Part shown: positions 49,897 to 62,265 of the stretch, piece after piece
How the letters are laid out: the number at the start of each line of letters is the position of its first letter
Numbering within the stretch: the stretch's first letter is position 1
From: Sophora flavescens
Lineage: Eukaryota; Streptophyta; Magnoliopsida; Fabales; Fabaceae
DNA length: 64,000 bases
Assembly (NCBI GenBank): GCA_030762895.1
Contig: CM061063.1
Span: 215,924,103 to 215,988,102 of the forward strand
Reading direction: 5' to 3'
The notes under the pieces: model-generated
Seen by the model: the letters and a program-made list of their open reading frames with translations, nothing else
Databases searched by the model: none
What the model was told of the DNA's origin: nothing
Made by a program: the position numbers and the translations under genes

Positions 49897-50405
49897 TTTG
49901 TATGTAGTTAGTTTAAAAACTTATCATGTACAAGCTATAGTGTACTTTTGACTGATATATATTTTGAGATGAAATCTATAATATATCATGTAGATTTTTG
50001 GTTTCTAATTATCTTTGTTGTCTGAATGTAATTGAACATATGTATTGTTCGTAATAAATTCAGAATATATTAATTTAGTGTGTTTTTGTTGTACAAAAGT
50101 GATTGTGTTGAGAATATTTAGAATATGTTATACTGGTATTGATCTGGATTACTGAAACAGGGGAAAGAAATGATTGAAATGTAAAGAGTTTTTTATAAAA
50201 AAAAAATGAGACTTTTCACATCGGTTATACAAAAACCGATGTGGAAAGTTCACTTTGCACATCGTTATATTAAAAACCGACGTGGAAAGTGAACTTTTCA
50301 CATCGGCTTTGTAATAACCCATTTGAAATATGAACTTTCCACATCGGTTATTTAGAAAACTGATGTTAAAAGTGTACTTTAGACATCGGTTTTAAAACCG
50401 ATGTG
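49897..50405. repeat. Unit 14/15 spacer with hairpin cluster
   Basis: 49897-50211 is AT-rich non-coding flank nearly identical to 37278-37591. 50212-50405 has five inverted repeats, some with arm changes (CATCGTTAT, CCGACGTGG), ending in the perfect palindrome. Confidence 0.84.
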
Positions 50406-52788
50406 AAAAGTATCAATAAACAAGTACTGTCTCGCGGGGGATATAAAAAACTTGATCACATAATGGTAAGAGGAAAAGAAAGCATTTCAAGAAGCAGCAT
50501 CTCAGGCGGATCCTAAAACTGAAAATCATCCAGAAGTTGTTGATCCACCTCCACCTCCACGCCATCATAAATGGAAGAGGGCCCGACAAAGAAATACGGG
50601 ACAATATACATCTGAGGAGGCCTGCCAAGTAGATGAGAAGATTGTAAGTATAGTTTGAATTGTAATTGTCATTTTAACATTCTTACCAAATTGTAATGTG
50701 ACCTAATATTTTATATGTTATAGGATGCCTTAAACGAGCAGGTAACCCAAGGATCCTTTGTTCCTAGAGGATGCGATGATATCTTAGCTGCTACCATCGG
50801 TAAACCAGACCACCCGGGCCATGTCATTGGTGTTGGATGGGGTGTCAGTATTCGCCAATACCGTGGTTCATCTTCACCCCAATGCCTCATGGATGTTGAT
50901 GCAGATAGAGCAAGGCTAAAACAGGAGATTGCAGCTAAGCTTAGACAGGAGATGGCCCAGTAGTTTGCCCAGCAGCTGGCAATATTGACTTCTATGTCCC
51001 AGCAGATGACAGGTGTCCAACCCTATGTCCAACCCTCTGTCCATGTGAGCACTAAGGGCTCATGTGATCCTCCTCATCAGCCTGAAAATGATGATGATGG
51101 TGATGATGATTATGACGACCCTGATAGGTGTGAGTTGTATGTTGATGATCATCATGATCGCCGCTTAGTGGCATTGGGGAGGGAACATAATAACTTCGGT
51201 AATACCATACACCATCGTTTGTTACTGGATGATCAGGTGAGGGTCGTTGTTGAGATTATTTGAGACGCTGATGCTCGAGTCCCTGTGCCCACTGTGGAGG
51301 TTCAAACAGTGGGTCAGGCCCCCAGTAACTTCATCCCCTGGCCAAAAAGACTGGTCAGGTTTCTTGTTGCATCTGAGGTATTCAGTTAGTTGTGTTTTTC
51401 TATATTTATATTTGAAATTATTTATTATTGTTTAAATATGATGCTTTATTTTTTATTTTTTTTTGGAAGTTGGAAACGATATTCTGCCTAAAATGTCGGA
51501 TCCAGGAAGACTGGAGATGTCTGCTCCTGCCAAGGTATTCATTTAACCATTTAATTATTTACGAATGAAATACCTTATATGTGATTACTAATATATATCT
51601 TTGTTGTTTAGGGGATTGACAAAGGGGCACCTATTGATGTTTTTAAACTTATGGCTATACTGGTTGTGACCACGGAGAATGATGCAGCTTTTGTAAGGTT
51701 GGAACATGATGTCAGGCCAGGTGACGAACTGTATATCCCAAAGAAGGGACTTATGGAGATTGTACTCGATAATGAAATGGTTAGTTCTGCAGACTTATCA
51801 TTATGGTGCATGTAAGTACATTTTGTTTATAAGTTAACAATTAAATTTTAAATACCATGATAATTAACATGTTTTTTCAATATATTAGGTATTTGCGTCG
51901 TATGTTAGTTGATCAAGGTAACCTCACCCTTTATGGGTTCATTGACCCCATTTTCATTCAGGGTGATGTTCTCCTAGCACCAGAAGATCCGATCACTACC
52001 ATACGTGATATACTTGCCCGAGACGATCATCAATTCTACCTTGTGCCTTATCTCAACAAGTAAGTACCAGTTATTTAATTATAACTATATATGACTTAGT
52101 AACTAATTGTTCCGCAAAAACAGCAAGCATTGGCAGCTGTTAATCTTGTACCCTCAGATGAATGTCGTGGTCTTCTTCTGCTCAACGGGAAATAAGCCGG
52201 CGAATGAACTGAAAATGATCTTTGAAACGTAAGCATTAAAATAATTTATAATCAGTAATGCATTTGTTTTAATTATCTGAAATCTATTAGATATACTTTA
52301 AATAATGTTTATTTTGTCATGATAGTTCTATTAATGCAAATCACATATTGTGTGGTGAAAGTCATCGGGCTATTAGTTGGATTATTCCTAACATAAGATA
52401 TTTATTAGTTCAAACGCTTCAAATTCAGTGGGTATAATTATTGATTTCTATTTAATTTCTCATATTCTAATTGGGTTTCATTTGTACGTAGTCCCGTATA
52501 CAACATGGATCATGGGAATGTGGATACTATATGATGAAGTGGATGGTCGAAATTATCTCCTCCAGGATCACTGAAAGATGGCACGAGGTAAATGTTAATT
52601 GGTAACAATTAGAAGTAACAGTTATAGATTCGTTTTATGTTTTATCTTAGTTTATTACTTAAAAGATATAATCTTTTGTCCAATTAAACTTACGGATATT
52701 CAACAATCCAACTCCATTATCTGATGCCGACATCAACAACATAAGAAGGCGTTGGGCAACTTTCTTTCTTGAAGTGTACCAACCATAG
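50406..52788 (+). pseudogene. Unit 15: Ulp1-like CACTA second gene, duplicate of unit 12
   Basis: Exons: A 50406-50643, B 50724-51377, C about 51476-51534, D 51612-51811, E 51889-52059, F 52124-52228, G 52326-52392, H 52492-52587, I about 52696-52788. It shares with unit 12 the 2-nt loss in exon A, DALNEQ, TAG (here 50961-50963), TGA (51261-51263), the exon G donor loss and the exon I acceptor change to CGG. It adds its own loss of the exon C acceptor (TTTTTTTTGG). The TTATGATGC stop of unit 12 is absent here, so that change is private to unit 12. WECGYYMMKW is present. Confidence 0.78.
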
Positions 52789-52795
52789 TTTGTAT

Positions 52796-52814
52796 CACTA
52801 GTGCAGAAAAGGGG
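52796..52814 (+). repeat. CACTA 5' terminal inverted repeat, copy 2
   Basis: CACTAGTGCAG plus AAAAGGGG, seven bases after the stop codon of unit 15, preceded by TAT as in copy 1. Offset from copy 1 is 12,619 bp. No 3' TIR follows in the window. Confidence 0.75.
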
Positions 52815-52816
52815 TT

Positions 52817-53265
52817 CCACATCGGAGTTTACACATCGATTTCTTGTAAACTGATGTGTAAAACGAGGCGGTGGCATTTTTGAAATTAAAATCAAAGTAT
52901 TACACATCGGTTTAAAGATTAACCGATGGGTAAAACATTTCCACATCGGTTATTTCTAACCGATGTTTAAAATTAAAATAAAAAAAATTTAAAGTCAGAA
53001 TTTTTAACATTTAACATCGGTTCTTTACGAACCGATGTGTAAAATAGTGATTAACCACATCGGTTTTTATCTAACCGATGTATAAAATCATAAAAAAAAT
53101 TTTAGAATTTAGAATTTTACTTTTACACATCGATTTTAATAACCGATGTATAAAATTATAAAAAAAAAATTTAGAATTTAAAAGTTTACTTTTTACACAT
53201 CGGTTTTATTATAACCGATGTGTATAATATGGTTAACCACATCGGTTTTCACCATAACCGATGTG
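52817..53265. repeat. CACTA 5' subterminal hairpins, copy 2
   Basis: The same eight inverted repeats as at 40198-40647. Here the fifth keeps a correct AACCGATG arm where copy 1 has a rearranged ACCGGATG, so copy 2 is closer to the ancestral state at that position. Confidence 0.8.
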
Positions 53266-55026
53266 TAATATTCCTAATTTTTGTCATTCCCTCCTTCAAT
53301 TCTGTTCCACGCCCTATCATTCTTCAGCTTATGAACCCTAAAACAGAAAACACTCCCTCCCTCTGCTAACGCGCGACCTCCCAGCTCGAAGTTCATCTCC
53401 TCCCTCATCTCCTCCTCGAAGTTCATCTCCTCTGCTAACGCGCGGCTTCCCAGCTCGCCGGCCTTTCTCCGCTTCTGCCTCCGCTTCTGCTTCTGCTTCT
53501 CCCTCCGTGTGAAAGGTATTTTTGTTTACTTTTTTTCTTTGGCTGAAATCCTATTGTTTAATATTAGCATTACTCATAAAACCGGTTACTCATCCCTACC
53601 GCTGCCTCCGCTAACACTCCCATTCTTTCTCTGCTAACGCGCGGCTCTCTCCTCGAAGTTCATCTTGCATGCCTGTGCTCACTGTCCCTCCCAGAAAACC
53701 CCATTCCTCATCTCCATTGCCACGAAAACAGGTCACACACACACTCACTCGCCCCATTAGCGTGCAAGAGAGGGAGACCATTTAAGAGGTAACTAACATC
53801 CATCTTCCTTTATTGCTGTTGTTTGTTTGCACTGTTGTTGACAACTTAGTAATATTCAGCTTTAATCGATTCAATGGATTTAGTTGTATTTAAACTCTTG
53901 GAGATGAAATGTTCGATGAAAAGCCTGAGTGGTTAAAGTGTTATCTTCCATGCACTGCTCTCTGATTTCTCTTCTGGTTTTTAGTAGCTTTATGGGTTTT
54001 GTTATTGCTGATGATTGATGGAATTCTAGAATTGGGTTTCTTGTCATATGTTTTCTTAAATGTGTGTGAGAATGTTATGTCAAATTGATCACATCGTTTG
54101 CAGCAGTACTCATTGGTATGTGAACTCCTGATATTTGAATTTCTAATTGCAACAAGACATTATGGTTCAAGTATTCACATTCTGTTATGCAGTGGTGGGA
54201 ATTAAAATATGTGTTTTCATGGTCTTCTATTGTTAAAGATGCTTAATTACCTCATTGCTGCCTCTGTTGTTAAAGACGTGTTCCCTTCTTCCTCTTCATC
54301 TTCTTCGTCTTGATGCATTTTCTGTTCTTCATATTATTGCTAAATAGCCAGCTGCATTTTCTGTTTTAGAAATGGAAAAGTCAATTCATGAAATATGACT
54401 TTTAATATAGGTACACTCAGTCCGAGCAGAATATTAAGCAGAATATTCATTAATTATTCATTACGGTTTCCGGCTGAGTGTTCTTCCCACACCCGGTAAG
54501 CTTTCTCCTCTCCATTTTTCTCATTTGGTTTTTGTTTGCATTGTACTTGGGGATTGGAGTGTTTTATTATTTTTCTTAATGTTCATTATTTAGTAAAGCC
54601 TTAGTTTCCCGTTTGAGATGCAATACTAATGAGCGTACGTGTATGTGCTTAATGTACCGCTCATTGTGTTGGATCTTGAATTGTCCAAAGTTGGACAGTT
54701 TGGGAAAAAACTTTTTCTTAATTCAGTTAAAATAGTTATTCATTGATTCTAATGTTATATACTTGAAGAAAGTTCGGATTGATACATTTCCTTTCGTTCT
54801 CCGGGTGCATACTTTATCGTGGTGGATGTCATCGCGTTCAAGTAGTGTACGTCGGAGACCGCAGGGAAATGCTGCTGAAATTTTGTCGAGTATGAGCATG
54901 AGAGTTAAGGACTAACTGTTAACCGAATGTTGAAAAAGTTTCTTCTCGAATGGGATAGGGCCATACCCTGTCATAAGAAGTGGTTGATGAATATGTTGGA
55001 TTAAGTACGAAGGTATTGGTTTAGTC
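53266..55026 (+). promoter_or_regulatory. Probable promoter and 5' leader of TNP2, copy 2
   Basis: Co-linear with 40648-42375. It repeats the CTCTGCTAACGCGCGG motif near 53361, 53430 and 53625 (first with a final-base change) and the candidate donors GTGAAAGGTATTT and CACCCGGTAAGC. A CTTCTGC expansion lies near 53472-53500. It retains the 48 bp before and around the start codon that copy 1 lost. Confidence 0.5.
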
Positions 55027-57207
55027 ATGGATCGCGGTTGGATGAATGCTAGACGGACAAGTGATGAGTATGAGAATAGAGTGGAAGATTTTCTACAGTT
55101 TGCAAAAACAAATGCTCCTGATAGTGGTAACGGAAGGTTTTATTGTCCTTGCGTTAACTATTTGAATGAGAGACGACTAGAAGCTGAGGAGATACGTGAT
55201 CATCTTATTTGTGAGGGGATTTGCAAGAGTTATACAACATGGATATGTCATGGTGAATCGTTAGACAGGTCGAGGGTGTCGGATAGAGAGGAAGTTGATG
55301 ACGTGGAAATGGACGATGGACTAGAGGACATGATCCGTGATGTTGGGCAAGAGTCTTTTCGGTGCGCACATGTGTATGATACTTTGTGCAGTGATGCGCA
55401 AGTGGCTTTGTATCCAGGGTGCACTAATTTCACACGGTTGTCAGCGGTGTTAAGATTGTTCAATGTGAAGGCGAGAAATGGGTGGAGCGATAAAAGCTTT
55501 ACTGAATTGCTTGAGTTGTTGAAAGAAATGCTTGCCATCTCGAAAATATGAGGCGAAGAAGATATTGTGTCCGATGGGTATGGAGTATAAGAAAATACAC
55601 GCTTGCCCCAATGATTGCATATTGCACAGGAAAGAGTTTGAAGAGATGCACGAGTGCCCCAGGTGTGGGGTATCACGCTACAAAGTGAAGGATGGTGATT
55701 CTAGTTGTGATGTAGTCACCAAAGGTCCTCCTGCGAAGGTGTTATGGTATCTTCCCGTGATTCCGCGGTTCAAGCGATTGTTTGCTAATGTAAATGACGC
55801 AAAGAACATTATATGGCATGCAGATGAGAGGAAGCGTGATGGACAGCTTCGCCATCCGGCCGATTCTTTGCAATGGAAGAGAATTGATAGTTTGTTTCCG
55901 GATTTCGGCAATGAGCCCAGAAACCTCAGGCTTGGACTTGCTACCGATGGAATGAATCCATATGGAAACTTAAGTAGTATTCATAGTTCATGGCCTGTTC
56001 TCCTTGTAATTTACAACCTGTCTCCTTGGTTGTGCATGAAGTGCAAATACATTATGTTAAGTATGATGATTTTGGGTCCTAAACAGCCAGGAAATGATAT
56101 TGATGTTTATCTGAGTCCCTTGATTGAAGACTTGTGAATGTTGTGGGATGAAGGCGTTGATGTGATCGACGGGTATTGCCGTGAGACATTCAGATTGCGT
56201 GCCATGTTATTTTGCACCATCAATGACTTTCCAACACACGGGAACCTGTGTGGGTATATTGTTAAGGGGCATAAAGCATGTCCAATATGTGAAGAAGGCA
56301 CATGTTACCATCAATTGCAACATGGAAGGAAGACGGTTTACCTTGGGCATCGGAGATTTCTCCGACGTAATCATCATTATCGTAGATTGAGAAAAGCTTT
56401 CAATGGACTTCCGGAGAATGAAATTGCTCCGGTGGCCTTGACTGGAGAGCAAGTTTATTAAAGGGTGAACAACATTAATGTTATCTATGGGAAGACCCAG
56501 AAGAAGGCTACCGAGAAGAATATATGGAAGAAGAGGTCGATCTTCTTTGATCTTCCATACTGGTGCAAGCTTGATGTAAGACATTGTATTGATGTGATGC
56601 ATGTAGAGAAAAATGTGTGTGACAGTTTAATCGGAACGCTTCTCAACATTCAAGGCAAGACAAAGGATGGTGTGAATGCTCGTCTGGATCTAGTTGTGAT
56701 GGGTATACGAGAGCAGTTAGCTCCACTTAAAGTGGGGGATAAGAAGACTTATTTGCCCCCAGCATGTAATACTTTATCAAAAAAAGAGAAAAGAAGTTTC
56801 TGTGAATGTCTACGGGGAGTCAAAGTGCCACAGGGTTACTCTTCGAATATCAGAAGACGTGTCTCAATGAAAGATCTCAAATTAGTTGGCTTAAAGTCTC
56901 ATGATTGTCAAGTCTTGATGCAACAACTACTACCGGTGGCCATTCGTGACATATTGCCTAAAAAAGTCAGACATGCCATTACTAGGTTATGCTTATTCTT
57001 CAATGCTATAAGTAGCAAGGTCATTGACACTAAAAATTTGGATGAGTTGGAAAATGAGGCAGCCATTGTCTTGTGCCAATTGGAGATGTATTTTCCACCT
57101 TCATTTTTTTACATCATGGTTCATTTGATTGTTCATCTAGTGAGGGAGATTAGTTGTGCGGTCCCGTTTATTTAAGGTGGATGTACCCGGTTGAGCGATA
57201 CATGAAG
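55027..57207 (+). pseudogene. TNP2: TNP2-type CACTA transposase, copy 2, truncated
   Basis: Starts at ATG 55027 and reads MDRGWMNARRTSDEYENR, the usual N-terminus of the transposase-associated domain, to 55549. A frameshift near 55532 is shared with copy 1 and matches a small deletion after LLKEML. The core continues at 55532-56137, 56138-56461 and 56465-57175, with ATDGMNPYGN, GNDIDVYLSPLIEDL and IDVMHVEKNV. TAA at 56459-56461 is shared with copy 1. Private lesions are TGA at 56135-56137 (EDL-stop-MLW) and a 2-nt loss near 57152 that puts the last codons out of frame. One CPCVNC Cys is Tyr. It ends in the same fusion to array hairpins. Confidence 0.85.
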
Positions 57208-57254
57208 ACCGATGTTAAAAGTGTACTTTAGGCATCGGTTTTAAAAACGATGTG
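57208..57254. repeat. TNP2/array junction, copy 2
   Basis: The same ATGAAG-ACCGATGTTAAAAG joint as at 44534, then the terminal palindrome, here with one arm changed (AAAAACGATG). Identical junctions show that the fusion happened before the block was duplicated. Confidence 0.8.
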
Positions 57255-59646
57255 AAAAGTATCAATAAATAAGTACTGTCTCGTGGGGGATATAAAAAAA
57301 ATGATCACATAATGGTGGAAGAGGAAAAGAAAGCATTTTAGGAAGCAACATCTCAGGCGGATCCTAACATTGAAAATCATCCAGAAGTTGTTGATCCACC
57401 TCCATCCCCATGCCATCGTAAATGGAAGAGGGCCTGACAATGAAATACTGGACAATAAACATCTGAGGAGGCCCGCCAAGTAGCCGAGAAGATTTTAAGT
57501 ATAGTTTGAATTGTAATTGTCACTTTAACATTTTTACCGAATTGTAATATGACCTAATATTTTATATATTATAGGATGCCTTGGACGAGCAGGTAACCCA
57601 AGGAACCTTTGTTCCTAGAGGATGTGATGATATCTTAACTGCTGCCATCGGTAAACCAGACCACCCGGGCTGTGTCATTGGTGTTGGATGGGGCGTCGGT
57701 ATTCGCCAATACCATGGTTCATCTTCACACCAATGCCACATGGATGTTGATGCAGATAGAGCACGGATAAAACAGGAGATTGCAGCTGAGCTTAGACAGG
57801 AGATGGCCGAGCAGTTTTCCCAGCTGCTGGCAATATTGACTTCTATGTCCCAGCAGATGACAGGTGTCCAACCCTCTGTCCAGCCCTCTGTCCATGTGAG
57901 CACTAAGTGCTCATGTGATCCTCCTCATCAGCCTGACAATGATGATGATGGTGATGATGATGATGATGATGATGATGATAACGACCCTGATACTTGTGAG
58001 CTGTACGTTGATGATCATCATGATCGCCGCTTAGTGGCATTAGGGAGGGAACATAATAACTTAGGTAATACCTTACACCATCGTTTATTACCGGATAATC
58101 AGGTGAGGGTCGTTGTTGAGATTATTCGAGATGCTGATGCTCGAGTCCCTGTGCCCACTGAGGAGGTTCAAACAGTGGGCCGGGCCCCCGATAACTTCAT
58201 CCCCTGGCCAAGAAGACTGGTCAGGTTTCTTGTTGCATCTGAGGTATTCAGTCAGTTGTGTTTTTCTATATTTATAGTTGAAATTATTTATTATTGTTTA
58301 AAGATAATGCTTTATTTTATTTTTTTTAGGATGTTGGAAATGATATTCTGCCTAAAAGGTCGGATCCAGGAATACCAGAGATGTTTGCTCCTATCAAGGT
58401 ATTCATTTGACCATTTAATTAATTACGAATGAAATAACTTATCTGTGATTACTGATATATATCTTTGTTGTTTAGGGGATCGACAAAAAGGCACCTAGTG
58501 ATGGTTTTAAACTTCTGGCTATACAGGTTGTGACCATGGAGAATGACGAAGCTTTGGTAAGGTTGGAACATGATGTCAGGCCAGGTGGCGAACTGTATAT
58601 CCCAAAGAAGGAACTTATGGAGATTATACTCGACAAAGAAATGGCTAGTTCTACACACTTATCATTATGGTGCACGTAAGTACATTTTATTTATAAGTTA
58701 AGTAATTAAATTTTAAATACTATGATATTTAACATGTTTTTTCAATATATTAGGTATCTGCAACGTATGTTAGTTGATCAGGGTAACCTCACCCTTTATG
58801 GGTTCATAGACCCCATGCTCATTCAGGGTGATGTTCTCCTAGTATCAGAAAACCCGGTCACCACCATACGTGATATACTTGCTCGAGACGACCATCAATT
58901 CTACATTGCGCCTTATCTCAATAAGTAAGTACCAGTTTTTTAATTATAACTATATATGACTTAGTCACTAATTGTTCCGCAAATACAGCATGCATTGGCA
59001 ACTGTTGATCTTGTACCCTCGGATGAATGTCGTGGTCTTCTTCTGCTCAATGGGAAATAAGCCGGTGAATGAACTGAAGATGATCATGGAAACGTAAGCA
59101 TTAAAATAATTTATAATCAGTAACGCAGTTGTTTTAATTATCTGAAATCTATTAGATATACTTTAATTAATGTTTATTTTGTCATGATAGTTCAATTAAT
59201 GCAAACCACATGTTGCGTGGTGAAAGGCGTCGGGCTATTAGATGGATTATTCCTACCGTAAGATATTTATCAGTTCAAACGCTTCAAATGCAGTGGGTAT
59301 AATTATTGATTTCTATTTAATTCCTCATATTCTAATTGGGTTTCATTTGTACGTAGTCCCTTATACAACGTGGATCGTGGGAATGTAGATACTATGTGAT
59401 GAAGTGGATAGTCGAAATTATCTCCTCCAGGATCACTGAAAGATGGCACGAGGTAAATGTTAATTGGTAACAATTAGAAGTAACAGTTATAGATTCGTTA
59501 TATGTTAGTTTATTACCTAAAATATATAATCTTTTGTCCAATTAAACTTGCAGATATTCAACAATCCAACTCCATTATCTGATGCCGACATCAACAACAT
59601 AAGGAGGAGTTGGGAAACTTTCTTTCTTGAAGTGTACCAACCATAG
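57255..59646 (+). CDS. Unit 16: best-preserved Ulp1-like CACTA second gene (exons B-I open)
   Basis: Exons: A 57255-57494, B 57575-58243, C 58330-58398, D 58476-58675, E 58754-58924, F 58989-59093, G 59191-59257, H 59357-59452, I 59554-59646. B-I read through without a stop (about 489 codons) and every internal junction has GT/AG sites with matching phase. Order: DEQVTQGTFVPRG, Glu/Gln-rich helix, VQPSVQPSV, Asp tract, DUF8039-like block (CELYVDDHHDRRL), then the C48-like domain with HWQLL (F), QRGSWECRYYVMKW (H) and RRSWETFFLEVYQP-stop (I). The Gly after the catalytic Cys is Arg, and the usual catalytic Asp aligns with Cys in VVVFFCSM. Exon A has stops and its donor is TT, and no start codon is evident before HMDVDADR in B. 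Probably not functional, but it follows a TNP2 leader and could be transcribed. Confidence 0.55.
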
Positions 59647-60236
59647 TTTGTATGCAGTTAGTTTAAAAACTTATCATGTACTAGCTATAGTGTACTTTTG
59701 ACACATATATTTTGATATGAAATCTATAATATATCATATAGCTTTTTGGTTTCTAATTAACTTTGTTGTGTGAATGTAATTGAACATATGTATTGTTCGT
59801 AATAAATTCAGTATATATTAATTTAGTGTGTTTTTATTTTACAAAAGTGATTGTGTCAAGAATATTTAAAATATGTTACACTCGGGTATTGATCTGGATT
59901 ACTGAAACAGGGGAAAAGAATGATAGAAATGTAAAACGTTTTTTTTAAAAAAATGAGACTTTCACATCGGTTATACAAAAACCGATGTGGAAAGTTCACT
60001 TTTCACATGGGTTATTTAAAAATCGATGTGGAAAGTAGCTTTCCACATCGGTTTTGGAAAATAACCTATGTGGAAAGTGAACTTTGTACATCGGTTAATA
60101 TTTAAAACCGATGTGGAAAGTGAACTTTCCACATCGGTTTTGTAATAACCCATGTGAAAAATAAACTTTCCACATCGGTTATTTAGAAAACAGATGTTAA
60201 AAGTGTACTTTAGGCATCGGTTTTAAAACCGATGTG
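59647..60236. repeat. Unit 16/17 spacer with long hairpin cluster
   Basis: 59647-59958 is AT-rich non-coding flank. 59959-60236 has seven inverted repeats, including TTTTGGAAAATAA and TTAATATTTAAAA loops, ending in the GCATCGG palindrome variant. Confidence 0.84.
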
Positions 60237-62265
60237 AAAAGTATCAATAAACAAGTACTTTCTCGTGGGGGATATTAAAAAATTGATCACATAATGGTGG
60301 AAGAGGAAAAGAAAGCGTTTTAGGAAACAGCATCTCAGACGGATCCTAACGTTGAAAATCATCCAGAAGTTGTTGATCCAACTCCATCCCCATGCCATCG
60401 TAAATGGAAGATGGCCCGACAATGAAATACAGGACGATATACATCTGAGGAGGCCCGCCAAGTAGCTGAGAAGATTTTAAGTATAGTTTGAATTGTAATT
60501 GCCACTTTAACATTGTTACCGAATTGTAATATGACCTAATATTTTATATACTATAGGATGCCTTGGACGAGCAGGTAACCCAAGGAACCTTTGTTCCTAG
60601 AGGATGCGATGATATCTTAACTGCTGCCATCGGTAAACCAGACCACCCGGGCCGTGTCATTGGTGTTGGATGGGGCGTCGGTATTCGCCAATACCATGGT
60701 TCATCTTCACACCAATGCCACATGGATGTTGAGTTTATTCGAGATGCTGATGCTCGAGTCCCTGTGCCCACTGAGGAGGTTCAAACAGTGGGTCGGCCCC
60801 CGATAACTTCATCCCCTGGCCAAGAAGACTGGTCAGGTTTCTTGTTGCATCTGAGGTATTCAGTCAGTTGTGTTTTTCTATATTTATAGTTGAAATTATT
60901 TATTATTGTTTAAAGATAATGCTTTATTTTTATTTTTTTAGGATGTTGGAAATGATGTTCTGCCTAAAAGGTCGGATCCAGGAATACCAGAGATGTCTGC
61001 TCCTGCCAAGGTATTCATTTGACCATTTTATTAATTACGAAAGAAATAACTTATCTGTGATTACTGATATATAGCTTTGTTGTTTAGGGGATCTACAAAG
61101 GGGCACCTGGTGATGTTTTTAAACTTATGGCTATACAGGTTGTGACCATGGAGAATGACGCAGCTTTGGTAAGGTTGGAACATGATGACAGGCCAGGTGA
61201 CGAATTGTAATACCCAAAGAAGGGACTTATGGAGATTGTACTCGATAAAGAAATGGCTAGTTCTGCACACTTTTCGTTATGGTGCACGTAAGTACATTTT
61301 AGTTATAAGTTAAGTAATTAAATTTTAAATACTATAATAATTAACATGTTTTTTCAATATATTAGGTATCTGCATCGTATGTTAGTTGATCAGGGTAACC
61401 TCGCCCTTTATGGGTTCATTGACCCCATGTTCATTCAGGGGGATGTTCTCCTAGCATCAGAAGACCCGGTCACCACCATACGTGATATACTTGCCCGAGA
61501 CGATCATCAATTCTACCTTGCGCCTTATCTCAAAAAGTAAGTACCAGTTATTTAATTATAACTATATATGACTTAGTCACTAATTGTTATGCAAAGACAG
61601 CAAGCATTGGCAACTGTTGATCTTGTACCCTAGGATGAATGTCGTGGTCTTCTTCTGCTCAATGGGAAATAAGCCGGCGAATGACCTGAAGATGATCATG
61701 GAAACGTAAGAATTAAAATAATTTATAATCAGTAATGCAGTTGTTTTAATTATCTGAAATCTATTATATATACTTTAATTAATGTTTAATTTGTCATGAC
61801 AGTTCTATTAATGCAAACCACATGTTGCGTGGTGAAAGGCGTCGGGCTATTAGATGGATTATTCCTAAAGTAAGATAGTTTTTAGTTGAAACGCTTCAAA
61901 TGCAGTGGGTATAATTATTGATTTCTATTTAATTCCTCATATTCTATTTGGGTTTCATTTGTACGTAGTCCCGTATACAACGTGGATCGTGTGAATGTGG
62001 ATACTATGTGATAAAGTGAATGGTCAAAATTATCTCCTCCAGGATCACTGAAAGATGGCACGAGGTAAATGTTAATTAGTAACAATTAAAAGTAACAGTT
62101 ATAGATTCGTTATATGTTTTATGTTTGTTTATTACTTAAAAGATATAATCTTTTGTCCAATTAAACTTGCAGATATTCAACAATCCGACTCCATTATTTG
62201 ATGCCGACATCAATAACCTAAGGAGGCGTTGGGCAACTTTCTTTCTTGATGTGTTCCAACCATAG
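60237..62265 (+). pseudogene. Unit 17: Ulp1-like CACTA second gene with deleted exon B, hybrid
   Basis: Exons: A 60237-60476, B 60557-60855, C 60942-61010, D 61088-61287, E 61366-61536, F 61601-61705, G 61803-61869, H 61969-62064, I 62173-62265. Exon B has an in-frame deletion at about 60733 joining HMDVE to FIRDADARV, which removes the Glu/Gln helix, the Asp tract and the first part of the DUF8039-like block, then loses one base (GGTCGGCCCCC). Exon A has stops and a TT donor. The 5' half is unit 13/16-like. From exon D the copy is unit 7-like (GAATTGTAATAC with TAA, CCCTAGGATG, GATGTGTTCC). ECGYY is kept, preceded by Cys instead of Trp. Confidence 0.78.
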
